A stretch of DNA of 64,000 bases from Klebsiella spallanzanii (GCF_902158555.1 NZ_CABGGS010000003.1:62001-126000), one strand, 5' to 3'. Shown: positions 1 to 8,563, numbered from the stretch's first letter. The notes: generated from the letters alone by a model not told the origin. A program made the numbers and translations.

Positions 1-1617
1 CGTGCAAAGCGCAAATTCGCGCTAATGCATGAACTGGGCTGCGACACCATGTTGCTGTGCAGCAACGTCCAGCCGGACTGTTCCGCTGACGTTGAGCTAC
101 AGGTCGCGGACCTGCGTGCGCTGGCTGAACTGGCGGAGCAAGAGGGCATAGCTATTGGCTATGAGGCGCTGGCCTGGGGTACGCACGTCAACCGTTGGCA
201 TCAGGCCTGGGAGCGGGTCAAAAGCGTTGACAGCCCGGCGCTGGGCATTGTGCTCGACAGCTTCCACGTACTGGCGCGCGGCGACACGTTGCAAAGACTG
301 GCGGAAGTGCCGCCGGAGAAAATCACCTTTGTGCAGATGGCCGACGCGCCGCTGATGAAAATGGATATTCTGGAATGGAGTCGGCATTTCCGCTGCTTTC
401 CCGGGCAGGGGCAGCTACCCCTGGTGGACTTTGCCTGCGAGTTGACCCGTTGCGGCTATCGCGGCCCGTGGTCGCTGGAAATTTTTAACGATAGCTTCCG
501 CGCCTCGCCCAACAACGCGACGGCGAAAGATGGCTATCGTTCTCTGCTGTGGCTGGAAGAACAGACCCGTCAGCGGCTGCCGCAGAGCAGCGCGCCGTTG
601 TTCGCGCCTCCTGAACTTCCTGAGTACGCCGGACTGGAGTTTATCGAGTTTGCCGCCAGTCCGGCTGAAGCTAGCGAGCTTGGACAAAGGCTGTCGCAGC
701 TTGGCTTTGTAGAGGAAGGGGCGCATCGTTCAAAACGCGTCTCCCTCTGGCGCAACGGCGGGGCACGGGTGGTGGTGAATGCCCAGCCGCACAGCTGGGC
801 CGATCATTTTCACCAGCGTCACGGTGTTTCACTGTGCGCTATGGCGCTGCGTGTTAGCCAGAGTGAGCCGATCGTGGAACGTGCGCGTGCCTACGGCTAC
901 GCAACCTGGCAAGGAGATGCCGGGCCAAACGAAAGCCCGATTCCGGCGATTTGCGCTCCTGACGGTAGCCTTATCTATTTGATTGAAGTGGGCGATGACA
1001 TCTACACCCGTGATTTTCATCTGCGCGCGAATCTTACGCTACGTGACGATTATTGCGGCATTGACCATCTTGCTCTTGGAATGGAAGCGGATAGCCGCGA
1101 TAACTGGATTATCTTTTTCCGTAGCGTATTTGGCTTCACGCTTGAGCATGAGCAGACGCTACCGGATCCGTACGGGCTGGTGCGCAGCCTGGCGGTGCGC
1201 AGTCCGCAGGGCGATATTCGTCTCGCATTAAATATCTCGCAAAGCCGCGCCACGCAGATTGCCCGCTCCGTCGCCTGCTATCAGGGGGCAGGTTTACAGC
1301 ATGCCGCTTTTGCCTGCCGCGATTTATCCGCGACGCTGGAAAACCTGCCGCAGCTCTCGGTCAATGCACTGCCGATCCCGGCGAACTACTATGAGGATTT
1401 GCTGGCCCGTTTTGGCGACGGCTGTTCAGTCAACCAGCTGAAAAATCATCGTATTCTCTATGACCGCGACAACAGCGGCGGTGAGTTCCAGCATCTCTAT
1501 ACCCGCCCGTTCTCTGCGGGGCGCTTTTTCTTTGAATTGACCGAGCGACGCAACGGTTACGCACTTTATGGTGCTGTAAATGCAGCTGTACGCTTGTCAG
1601 CTATGCAGTACACCTAG
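1..1617 (+). CDS. 3-dehydroshikimate dehydratase / HPPD-like fusion (5' partial)
   Basis: The frame is open from base 1, so this is the last 538 residues of a gene that starts outside the window. The first ~190 residues look like a sugar-phosphate isomerase/AP-endonuclease-2 TIM barrel (motifs GCDTMLLCSN, IVLDSFH, WSLEIFND). The rest looks like a vicinal-oxygen-chelate 4-hydroxyphenylpyruvate dioxygenase domain (CGIDHLALG, LQHAAFAC, GGEFQHLYTR and RFFFELTER). This two-domain layout is that of bacterial QuiC-type dehydroshikimate dehydratases, which make protocatechuate from 3-dehydroshikimate in the cytoplasm. The downstream transporter and shikimate dehydrogenase fit that role. Family known, substrate inferred from context. 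Confidence 0.85.
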   Translation, partial: RAKRKFALMHELGCDTMLLCSNVQPDCSADVELQVADLRALAELAEQEGIAIGYEALAWGTHVNRWHQAWERVKSVDSPALGIVLDSFHVLARGDTLQRLAEVPPEKITFVQMADAPLMKMDILEWSRHFRCFPGQGQLPLVDFACELTRCGYRGPWSLEIFNDSFRASPNNATAKDGYRSLLWLEEQTRQRLPQSSAPLFAPPELPEYAGLEFIEFAASPAEASELGQRLSQLGFVEEGAHRSKRVSLWRNGGARVVVNAQPHSWADHFHQRHGVSLCAMALRVSQSEPIVERARAYGYATWQGDAGPNESPIPAICAPDGSLIYLIEVGDDIYTRDFHLRANLTLRDDYCGIDHLALGMEADSRDNWIIFFRSVFGFTLEHEQTLPDPYGLVRSLAVRSPQGDIRLALNISQSRATQIARSVACYQGAGLQHAAFACRDLSATLENLPQLSVNALPIPANYYEDLLARFGDGCSVNQLKNHRILYDRDNSGGEFQHLYTRPFSAGRFFFELTERRNGYALYGAVNAAVRLSAMQYT

Positions 1618-1696
1618 TAATGTAGCAGATGGTTCGTTTGAGAACGCCACCAACACAATAACAACACGTATCTGTACCCTATGACAGGAAACGACT

Positions 1697-3016
1697 ATGA
1701 ACTCTTATAGCCAAAATCAGGCGACGGCGGGTGCTGCGGCCAGGGGGCGTCCATCCCGGCGGCGTATCGGGATCCTCGCGTTGCTGGCCGTCGGCACGAT
1801 GATTAACTACCTCGACCGTACGGTGCTGGGCATTGCCGCACCACAACTGACTGCTGAACTGGGTATTGATGCCGCGGTAATGGGCATTGTCTTCTCCGCC
1901 TTTGCCTGGACTTACGCGCTGGCGCAGATCCCTGGCGGCATCTTTCTCGATCGCTTTGGCAACAAGGTTACCTATTTTCTGGCGCTGACCTTGTGGTCGC
2001 TATTTACTATGTTCCACGGAATGGCGGTCGGTCTGAAAACGCTGCTGCTGTGCCGCTTTGGCCTCGGCGTCAGCGAAGCGCCCTGTTTCCCCGTGAACAG
2101 TCGGGTGGTGAGCGCCTGGTTCCCGCAGCAGGAGCGTGCAAAAGCGACGGCGGTGTATACCGTCGGCGAATATCTCGGATTGGCCTGTTTTTCACCGCTG
2201 CTGTTCTGGATCATGGGCAGCTTCGGCTGGCGCGCGCTGTTTATCAGCGTGGGTGCGGTCGGCGTAATGTTTGCGTTGGTGTGGTGGCGCTGCTATCGCG
2301 AGCCGCATGAGGATAAGCATCTTAATCAGCTTGAGCGTGAGCACATTGTTAACGGCGGCGGGATGTCGACCGGGGCTGAGCAACACACCGCGTTTAGCTG
2401 GCCGTTGATTCGCCAGCTGCTGGCCAAACGGCAGATTCTCGGCGCCAGCATCGGTCAGTTTGCCGGTAATACGGTACTGGTCTTCTTCCTTACCTGGTTC
2501 CCGACCTATCTGGCCACCGAACGCCATATGCCGTGGATCAAAGTCGGCTTCTTCGCCATTATGCCGTTTCTCGCGGCGGCGGGCGGCGTGATGTTCGGCG
2601 GTTGGGTTTCCGATAAGTTGCTGAAAGCCACCGGCTCGGCAAACCTTGGGCGTAAGCTGCCGATTATTGCCGGTCTGCTGATGGCGAGTACTATTATCTC
2701 TGCTAACTGGCTGACCAGCGATCTGGCGGTCATTCTGGTGATGTCGTTTGCCTTCTTTGGTCAGGGAATGGTCGGTCTGGGCTGGACGTTAATTTCTGAT
2801 ATCGCGCCAAAAGGTCTCGGCGGCCTGACCGGCGGCTTGTTTAACTTCTGCGCCAACCTTGCCGGCATCCTGACGCCGCTGGTGATTGGTTTCATTGTGG
2901 CTGCCTCAGGTAATTTCTTCTACGCGCTGATTTATATCGGCGGCGCTGCGCTGCTTGGCGTAGCGGCATATGTGTTTATTTTGGGCGACGTGAAGCGTAT
3001 TGAACTTTCGCAGTAA
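1697..3016 (+). CDS. MFS transporter, anion:cation symporter type (probable shikimate/quinate carrier)
   Basis: A 439-residue protein with about 12 hydrophobic segments and the MFS loop motif DRFGNK after TM2, inner membrane. The opening INYLDRTVLGIA and the GVSEAPCFPVNSRVVSAWFP segment are typical of the ACS family (galactonate, tartrate, phthalate and hydroxy-aromatic acid symporters). The ATG follows AGGAAACG at good spacing. It lies 79 bp after the dehydroshikimate dehydratase and 29 bp before the shikimate dehydrogenase, so shikimate, quinate or dehydroshikimate is the likely cargo. The substrate cannot be read from the sequence. Confidence 0.85.
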   Translation: MNSYSQNQATAGAAARGRPSRRRIGILALLAVGTMINYLDRTVLGIAAPQLTAELGIDAAVMGIVFSAFAWTYALAQIPGGIFLDRFGNKVTYFLALTLWSLFTMFHGMAVGLKTLLLCRFGLGVSEAPCFPVNSRVVSAWFPQQERAKATAVYTVGEYLGLACFSPLLFWIMGSFGWRALFISVGAVGVMFALVWWRCYREPHEDKHLNQLEREHIVNGGGMSTGAEQHTAFSWPLIRQLLAKRQILGASIGQFAGNTVLVFFLTWFPTYLATERHMPWIKVGFFAIMPFLAAAGGVMFGGWVSDKLLKATGSANLGRKLPIIAGLLMASTIISANWLTSDLAVILVMSFAFFGQGMVGLGWTLISDIAPKGLGGLTGGLFNFCANLAGILTPLVIGFIVAASGNFFYALIYIGGAALLGVAAYVFILGDVKRIELSQ

Positions 3017-3045
3017 CATTTTTGCAGTGACAAAAGGAGCAGGGC

Positions 3046-3882
3046 ATGGTGATTAGTGGGAATACGCGGCTGATAGCGCATCTGGGCTACCCGACCGCTA
3101 AGTTTAAAGCGCCGATGATTTATAACCCGTGGTTTGTCCATCAGCAGGTTGACGCCAAAGTGGTGCCGATGGGCGTGAAGCCAGAGGATTATGCCGCATT
3201 TGTGCCGACGCTATTTAAGATGACCAATATTATCGGCGCGCTGGTCACCATGCCGCACAAAATCGCCACCTGCGAGCTGGTCCAGCATATTAGCCCGACG
3301 GCGGCAATCGCGGGGGCCTGTAACGCGATTCGCCTTGAAGCTGACGGCAGCCTGAGCGGCGATATGTTTGATGGCGATGGATTTGTTCTTGGCATTCAGC
3401 GTAAAGGTTTCGTGACACAGGGGGCGCGAGCGTTGGTGGTTGGTAGCGGCGGCGTAGGCTCGGCCATTGCCGCTTCGCTGGCGGCGGCGGGCGTTAGCGC
3501 GCTGACGCTGTACGACGCTCGTTCGCAGACCGCTGAAGCGCTGGCTGAGCGTCTGCTTGCTCACTATCCTCAGCTGGATATTACCCTGATGCAGCGCGAC
3601 CCGCAGGGGCACGATCTGGTGGTTAACGCGACGCCGCTGGGAATGAAAGAGGGCGATCCGCTGCCGCTGGATCCGCAACGTCTGACGCCGGGAACGTTTG
3701 TTGGCGAAGTGGTCATGGCCCAGGAGTTCACGCCGTTATTGCTGGCGGCACAGGCGGCAGGATGCCCAATTCAGCGCGGTACCGATATGCTGTTTGAAAT
3801 GATCCCGGCCTATTTGCGCTTCTTTAACCTGCCGGTGGCAACTCCGGAACAGCTGCGGGAGCTGGCGGAAATTCGTTACTGA
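3046..3882 (+). CDS. Shikimate/quinate 5-dehydrogenase family protein (AroE/YdiB-like)
   Basis: A 278-residue cytoplasmic NAD(P)-dependent dehydrogenase. The N-terminal substrate domain carries the catalytic lysine in TMPHKIAT (about residue 72) and an aspartate in MFDGDGF. The Rossmann domain has VVGSGGVGSAIAASL (about 132-146), followed by the usual NATPLGM and QRGTDMLFEM motifs. AGGAG at 3034-3038 fixes the ATG. Beside a dehydroshikimate dehydratase and an MFS carrier it most likely oxidises shikimate (or quinate) to the dehydro form for catabolism, rather than serving aromatic amino-acid synthesis. It diverges from housekeeping AroE at the N-terminus. Confidence 0.88.
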   Translation: MVISGNTRLIAHLGYPTAKFKAPMIYNPWFVHQQVDAKVVPMGVKPEDYAAFVPTLFKMTNIIGALVTMPHKIATCELVQHISPTAAIAGACNAIRLEADGSLSGDMFDGDGFVLGIQRKGFVTQGARALVVGSGGVGSAIAASLAAAGVSALTLYDARSQTAEALAERLLAHYPQLDITLMQRDPQGHDLVVNATPLGMKEGDPLPLDPQRLTPGTFVGEVVMAQEFTPLLLAAQAAGCPIQRGTDMLFEMIPAYLRFFNLPVATPEQLRELAEIRY

Positions 3883-3907
3883 AACGGACTGGATCCAGTT
3901 AATATAG

Positions 3908-3931
3908 CGCTATATTTTTTGTTTTATAGCG
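3908..3931. promoter_or_regulatory. ModE-like operator upstream of the ModA-like gene
   Basis: Inverted half-sites CGCTATA (3908-3914) and TATAGCG (3925-3931) have the form of the ModE-molybdate operator, with outer CG bases 24 bp apart. The site ends only 9 bases before the ATG at 3941, so bound ModE would cover the start of the transcript. The same 24-bp geometry recurs at 7497-7520. Confidence 0.75.
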
Positions 3932-3940
3932 ATTGTTCTT

Positions 3941-4678
3941 ATGACCATCTCTTTAACGCTGCTGGCGGCGGGAAGCCTGAAAAGTGCTTTTATCCCGCTG
4001 CTGGCACGCTTTCAGCAACAGACCGGCATCCCGGTCAACGCCCATTTCGGTCCGGCTGGTCTACTGCGCGAGCGCATTGAGGCCGGAGAACCCTGTTCGG
4101 TGTTTGCTTCAGCCAACGTTCAGCATCCGCAGGCGCTGCGTCAGGCCGGGCTGGCCGGGGAGTGCCATTCGTTCGCCCGTAATCAGCTTATGCTGACTGC
4201 CCGGCGCGGCGCGGAAAGCGACGAGCGGGACTGGCTGGCGCTTCTCAGCGACCCGGTCTTGCGCCTGGCAACCTCCACTCCGGGCTGCGACCCGTCGGGT
4301 GACTATACCTGGCAGCTTTTTTCCCTGATTGAACAACGTTGCCCTGGCGTGGGTGTCGCTATTACGGCTCGCGCGCAGCAGCTGGTGGGGGGACGAGACT
4401 CTTTGCAGGTACCTGCGGGAGAAACCGCCGGAGCGTGGCTGATTCGCGAAAACTTAACCGATCTGTTTATTGGCTATGCGCATTACGCTACGCAGATGGC
4501 GGCGTGCGATGATCTGCGTACCCTGGCCATACCGCCGTCGTGGAATATTCGCTGCGACTATCAGCTGGCGCAGATTGAACAGAGCGCCGGGGCGCAGCAG
4601 CTGTGCCGCTTTATCCTCGGCGCGGAGGGCCAGCGCTTCCTGAAAAAAGCCGGTTTTTTGGTTCTCAACGATGAATAG
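3941..4678 (+). CDS. ModA-like molybdate-binding protein without a signal peptide
   Basis: A 245-residue protein of the molybdate/tungstate-binding family. LLAAGSLKSAF matches the first strand and oxyanion-binding serine of mature ModA; FGPAGLLRERIEAGEPCSVFASAN and the C-terminal LCRFILGAEGQRFLKKAGF are also family features. There is no hydrophobic leader: the ATG opens directly into the mature fold, and an in-frame TAG at 3905-3907 rules out a longer form. No clear ribosome-binding site is seen, so the mRNA may be leaderless. The gene ends convergently, overlapping the ATPase gene by 14 bp. It could be a cytoplasmic molybdate buffer or sensor, or may have lost export. Mo linkage is supported by the operator. 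Confidence 0.8.
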   Translation: MTISLTLLAAGSLKSAFIPLLARFQQQTGIPVNAHFGPAGLLRERIEAGEPCSVFASANVQHPQALRQAGLAGECHSFARNQLMLTARRGAESDERDWLALLSDPVLRLATSTPGCDPSGDYTWQLFSLIEQRCPGVGVAITARAQQLVGGRDSLQVPAGETAGAWLIRENLTDLFIGYAHYATQMAACDDLRTLAIPPSWNIRCDYQLAQIEQSAGAQQLCRFILGAEGQRFLKKAGFLVLNDE

Positions 4679-5414
4679 TAAACTGCGGGGCCAGCAGCGG
4701 AACCGCCGAGCCGGGAAGATTGATTTTGCGCACCGGCAAACCATAGGCGCGCTGAAGATTGACTTCCGTCAGGACGTCAATGGATTCTCCTGCCAGCCAT
4801 TCTCCATCAGGCAGCAGGAGCAGCGTATGGCTCGCTATCTGCAGGGCGTGAGTCGGGTCGTGAGTGGTAAACACCACCGTGCGCCGCTGGCGATGGGCGA
4901 GATTGCTGATTAATTGTAGCACCACCTGCTGGTTGGCCAGATCCAGCGCCGAGCAGGGTTCATCCAGCAGGATATTCTGGCTGGCTCCCACCAGCGCCCT
5001 GGCGATCAGGACCAGCTGCTGCTGGCCGCCGGACAGCGAACGAAACACCTTACCGGCCAGCGACGCGATGCCGAGCTGCGCCAGCGCGTCCTGTACCTGG
5101 CGTTCATCTTCCGCTGACGGCTGAGCGAACAGATTGACGTGACGGGCACGGCCCATCAGTACGACGTCGCGCACCTGCCAGCTAAAGGCCGGGCGAAAAG
5201 ATTGCGGCACAATAGCAATACCGCCCTCGCAGGTAAATTGACCGCCGAGCGGCGTCAGCACCCCGGTCAGCGTATCAAGCAGGGTGCTTTTGCCGCGCCC
5301 GTTCGCGCCGAGTACCGCCCAGATATCGCCGGAGCGGCATTGCAGGCTCAGTGGCGTAAACAGCGGCTGGCTATGACCATATAATAGGTCGGTTAAACGT
5401 AAGGAAAGCGTCAT
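4665..5414 (-). CDS. ABC transporter ATPase, MolC/FecE type
   Basis: A 249-residue ATP-binding subunit with Walker A GANGRGKST (about residues 35-43), signature LSGGQQQ, Walker B NILLDEP and a switch histidine in FTTHDPTHA. It belongs to the metal/siderophore/B12 class of ABC importers. Its start overlaps the permease stop in an ATGA arrangement (5412-5416). The operon order binding protein-permease-ATPase and the ModE-like operator at its head match MolABC (HI1470-1472 type) molybdate/tungstate importers, so it most likely powers molybdate uptake. Confidence 0.88.
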   Translation of the reverse strand: MTLSLRLTDLLYGHSQPLFTPLSLQCRSGDIWAVLGANGRGKSTLLDTLTGVLTPLGGQFTCEGGIAIVPQSFRPAFSWQVRDVVLMGRARHVNLFAQPSAEDERQVQDALAQLGIASLAGKVFRSLSGGQQQLVLIARALVGASQNILLDEPCSALDLANQQVVLQLISNLAHRQRRTVVFTTHDPTHALQIASHTLLLLPDGEWLAGESIDVLTEVNLQRAYGLPVRKINLPGSAVPLLAPQFTIHR

Positions 5415-6418
5415 CAGAATGCCCCTCTGCGCCGCGAATGTACCAGCAGATAAGTGAACAGCGGCGCGCCAAGCAGGGCGGTAATAATGCCAATGGGGAT
5501 CTCAGCCTGGGTTAGCGTACGGGCAAGGTCATCGACGACAATCATAAAACCGCCGCCAAGCCAGAAGGCGGTGGGCAGAAGACGCCGATGATCGGCTCCC
5601 ACCAGCAGCCGCGCCAGGTGCGGAATAACCAGTCCGACCCACGCAATGCTGCCGCTCACCGCCACCTGGGAAGCCACCAGCACCGCGCAGCACACCAGCA
5701 CGCCGCGACGCAGGGCGGTAACGGAAACCCCCAGCCCGCGCGCATCTTTGTCCTCCAGCGCCAGCAGGTTGATCCGCCAGCGCAGCTTAAAGAGCACCGC
5801 CGCCGCGCAGCCTACTGGAATTGCCATGATCAGCACTTTGTGCCAGTTGGCGGTGGCGAAGCTACCCAGCAGCCAGAAAACAATATTCGGCAGCGTTTCT
5901 TCAGTATCGGCCAGGTACTGCATCAGGCTCACCAGGGCAGCAAAAAATCCGCTGAGGATAATCCCTGAGAGGATCAGCACCAGCGTGCTTTCCCGCCCCT
6001 GAAGCGCGGCAATCAGGTACACCAGAATCAGTGCGGCAAGACCGAAGAAAAAGGTTGAGGTCATCATCAGCACGGTATTAAGCCCCAGCAAAATCGCCAG
6101 CGTACCGCCGAAAGCGGATCCGGAGGTGACGCCGATGATATGCGGATCCACCAGCGGGTTCTGGAACACGCCCTGTAAGGTGGCTCCGCACAGCCCCAGC
6201 GCGCCGCCGGCCAGCAGCGCCATCACGATCCTTGGCAGCCTCACCGACCAGACCACCTGTCCGGCCACGCCGTCAATGGGCGAAAGATGCGCCAACTGGC
6301 GGAAAACTTCCGCCAGGCTTAATGGATATTGACCAAAACAGATTGAAGCGACGGCAATCAGCAACGTGAGCAGCGCGAGGGTGCATTGCAGCAGGGCCGG
6401 GTGGCGATTATTGAGCAT
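5414..6418 (-). CDS. ABC transporter permease, FecCD/BtuC family (MolB-like)
   Basis: A 334-residue polytopic inner-membrane protein with about 10 hydrophobic segments. Family motifs are GAALGLCGATLQGVFQNPLVDPHIIGVTSGSAFGG-type (here split over residues 56-95), ISGSIAWVGLVIPHLAR and PIGIITALLGAP. It overlaps the upstream binding-protein gene by 11 bp and the ATPase by 1-3 bp, so the three are co-translated. The usual cargo of this family is a metal chelate or cobalamin; the ModE-like operator argues for molybdate or tungstate here. Confidence 0.9.
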   Translation of the reverse strand: MLNNRHPALLQCTLALLTLLIAVASICFGQYPLSLAEVFRQLAHLSPIDGVAGQVVWSVRLPRIVMALLAGGALGLCGATLQGVFQNPLVDPHIIGVTSGSAFGGTLAILLGLNTVLMMTSTFFFGLAALILVYLIAALQGRESTLVLILSGIILSGFFAALVSLMQYLADTEETLPNIVFWLLGSFATANWHKVLIMAIPVGCAAAVLFKLRWRINLLALEDKDARGLGVSVTALRRGVLVCCAVLVASQVAVSGSIAWVGLVIPHLARLLVGADHRRLLPTAFWLGGGFMIVVDDLARTLTQAEIPIGIITALLGAPLFTYLLVHSRRRGAF

Positions 6419-7469
6419 CCGGCGTCCACTTCACGCGATAGAAACGCTGATAGTAATCCTGCGCTTTCGCATCAACATCGACGTTGTTATAGCGGGACGG
6501 GTAGAGCTTTTTCGCCATCCACAGTTCGCCAATAGCCAGCGCTTCCGGCATCGGGTAGCCCCACGCCTTGGCGTATTCCGGCATCAGCCACACGCGGTGG
6601 TTCTTTACCGCGTCAATGCTTTGCCACTGCGGGTCGTTCTGGATCTGTTTGACGACGTCCGGATAGCGGTCCTGGACAAAAATCACCTCCGGGTTCCACT
6701 GCAGCACCTGCTCCAGAGAGACCTGGCGTGCGCCTTTTACGCTGGCGGCAGCGACGTTTAGCGCCCCGGCGTGCGTCATCATCAGGCCGGTATATTTACC
6801 TGAACCATAGGTGTTGAGATCCGGATTGGCCATATATACGCGCACCCGCTGGCTTTCCGGGATATCGGCGACCGGCGCATTGGCCTGCTTACGGGCGCTA
6901 AAGGTGTAGTTAATCAGATCTTCGGCCTGAGTTTTACGATCAACCACTTCGCCAATCAGGCGGATGCCCTGTTTCAGGCCCTCGTTGTAGGCCTGCTCTT
7001 CATCGGCCATCGTCGGGTTCATTTTGTTTTTCTCGCCTGCGGCATCCTGGCGCAGCGAGACGGCCACCACCGGGACCCCGGCATTCTGGATCTGCTGGAT
7101 CATCGCCTGCGGCGCATAGTTGGCGACGAAGACCACCTGCGGATGCAGCGCCAGCAGGCTCTCGATATTGACCTGAGTCAGATCGCCCGGCATCGGCAGT
7201 TTCTCAATGCCCGGCATAAAGCGGGCAAACTGCGGGCCGAGCTGCTTTTTCCAACTGCTCATGACGCCGACGATATCGTCAGCGGCGTTAAGCTGCACCA
7301 GCAGGTTTAAGGTCTGGTGCTGAAACACCACGGCGCGGGTGACGTGGTCGGGGAGAGTGACTTCACGACCCAGTTGATCGGTGACGGTACGGTCGGCAAA
7401 AGCCTGGCTGGCGAACAGGCTGGCGCTGAAAAGCGTCAGGGCGAGGAGAAAACTCGGCTGTTTTGACAT
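6408..7469 (-). CDS. Periplasmic binding protein, class III (MolA-like)
   Basis: A 353-residue secreted protein with a signal peptide of about 25 residues ending ASQAFA, then DRTVTDQLGREVTLPD, the standard opening of the siderophore/B12/MolA binding-protein fold. Later landmarks are VNIESLLALHPQVVFV and VSLEQVLQWNPEVIFV in the two lobes. It is first in the minus-strand operon with the FecCD permease and ATPase. Without the ModE-like box it would be called an iron-siderophore binder; with it, molybdate or tungstate is the better guess. Confidence 0.85.
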   Translation of the reverse strand: MSKQPSFLLALTLFSASLFASQAFADRTVTDQLGREVTLPDHVTRAVVFQHQTLNLLVQLNAADDIVGVMSSWKKQLGPQFARFMPGIEKLPMPGDLTQVNIESLLALHPQVVFVANYAPQAMIQQIQNAGVPVVAVSLRQDAAGEKNKMNPTMADEEQAYNEGLKQGIRLIGEVVDRKTQAEDLINYTFSARKQANAPVADIPESQRVRVYMANPDLNTYGSGKYTGLMMTHAGALNVAAASVKGARQVSLEQVLQWNPEVIFVQDRYPDVVKQIQNDPQWQSIDAVKNHRVWLMPEYAKAWGYPMPEALAIGELWMAKKLYPSRYNNVDVDAKAQDYYQRFYRVKWTPDAQ

Positions 7470-7496
7470 GGAATGGCTCGGTTATCTAAGGATTAT

Positions 7497-7520
7497 CGCT
7501 ATGCATTAAAATATATAGCG
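7497..7520. promoter_or_regulatory. ModE-like operator upstream of the MolABC-type operon
   Basis: Half-sites ATCGCTAT (7495-7502) and ATATAGCGA (7513-7521) form an inverted repeat with the same 24-bp outer spacing as 3908-3931. It lies 28 bp upstream of the binding-protein ATG on the minus strand, a position suited to repression of its promoter. The consensus is known from modABCD operators of E. coli. Confidence 0.8.
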
Positions 7521-7567
7521 ACGCCGAGCGCAATTGTTACCGGATTATATACCCCTTCAGGACAAGG

Positions 7568-8374
7568 TTATTCGTAAAAAACCTCTTCATCGGCCATGCG
7601 TTCTTCGAGCTGGCTAGCCACTTTTTGCAATGAGGCGAGATACTTCTGTGCCGCCTGGTCGATGGTCATGGCTTTGGCCATATATACGAGGTTCAGGCAG
7701 CCGATAACCCGCTGTTGGCTACGGATAGGGACGGCAATGGAGGCGATTTTTTCCTCCTGCTGCCAGCCGCGAAAGTTTTCACCGTAGCCGTTTTGCCGGG
7801 TGCGTTCGAGAATGGCGGCCAGCTTTTCCGGCTCGCGTGCTAGCTGGTACTCCGCTTCCGGGCGCGCGGCCAGCATCTCGATGATTGGGTTTCGTTCATG
7901 TTCCGGGGCGAAGGCCAGCCAGGTCAGCCCGGACGCCGTCAGCAGCAGCGGCAGACGGCGTCCGACCATCGCACGGTGGAAGGAGAGGCGGCTGAAGCGG
8001 TGGGTGGTTTCGCGTACCACCATGGCATCCACATCAAGAGTTGTGATGTCGGTGGGCCATAAAACCTCCCGCAAAAGCTCGCCAAGCAGCGGCGTGGCGA
8101 GGGCAGAAATCCAATGCTCGTCACGAAATCCCTCACTTAATTGCCGAACTTTGATCGTCAATCGAAAGCTGTCATCAGAGCGGCTGCGGCGAACATATCC
8201 CTCATCCTGTAGCGTTTCCAGCAGCCGCCGGACGGTGGTGCGATGCAGGCCGCTAAACTCGGCCAGGGTGCCGACCGTCGCGCCTCCGTCGAATTTATTT
8301 AACAAATTTAATAACAATAATCCGCGGCTTAATCCACGTACCGTCTTGTAATCCGCTGGCGAATTTTCGTTCAT
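7568..8374 (-). CDS. mhpR: IclR-family activator of the mhp operon
   Basis: A 268-residue DNA-binding protein. Residues about 10-75 are an IclR winged helix (KTVRGLSRGLLLLNLLNKFDG, LHRTTVRRLLETLQDEGYVRR); the remainder is the effector domain. It matches E. coli MhpR from TVRGL through QEEKIASIAVPIRS, and is a little shorter at the C-terminus. It activates mhpA-T with 3-hydroxyphenylpropionate as inducer. It is divergent from mhpA across 189 bp that hold a palindrome identical in form to the known MhpR operator. Confidence 0.95.
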   Translation of the reverse strand: MNENSPADYKTVRGLSRGLLLLNLLNKFDGGATVGTLAEFSGLHRTTVRRLLETLQDEGYVRRSRSDDSFRLTIKVRQLSEGFRDEHWISALATPLLGELLREVLWPTDITTLDVDAMVVRETTHRFSRLSFHRAMVGRRLPLLLTASGLTWLAFAPEHERNPIIEMLAARPEAEYQLAREPEKLAAILERTRQNGYGENFRGWQQEEKIASIAVPIRSQQRVIGCLNLVYMAKAMTIDQAAQKYLASLQKVASQLEERMADEEVFYE

Positions 8375-8406
8375 GCTGTCTCAATAAAAATCAGTTTAAA
8401 CAATCA

Positions 8407-8423
8407 TGTGCACCAGGTGCACA
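8407..8423. promoter_or_regulatory. MhpR operator palindrome
   Basis: A perfect 17-bp palindrome, TGTGCACC-A-GGTGCACA, lies between mhpR and mhpA, 33 bp from the mhpR start and about 140 bp from mhpA. It is the same palindromic family as the published E. coli MhpR site (GGTGCACC core). MhpR bound here would activate mhpA and could repress its own gene. Confidence 0.85.
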
Positions 8424-8563
8424 TTACGTGATGTTTTGATTGTAGCGCAAATTGCCACATTTATACTGGCCTCACAATAAAAAATATTCACATTTATTTA
8501 ACAGATTGCCGTGCTGATGTTTTCTGAGTGATGGCAATTTGTCCGTAGCGTGAGGTTTTGAAA

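Noticed and set aside
5414-7469. Ferric-siderophore uptake as the role of the minus-strand ABC operon
   Set aside because: Family alone would allow it, but there is no Fur box or receptor gene and a ModE-like operator heads the operon.
8430-8500. CRP site between mhpR and mhpA
   Set aside because: Only right half-sites (CCACA, TCACA) are present with poor left halves at the proper 6-bp spacing.
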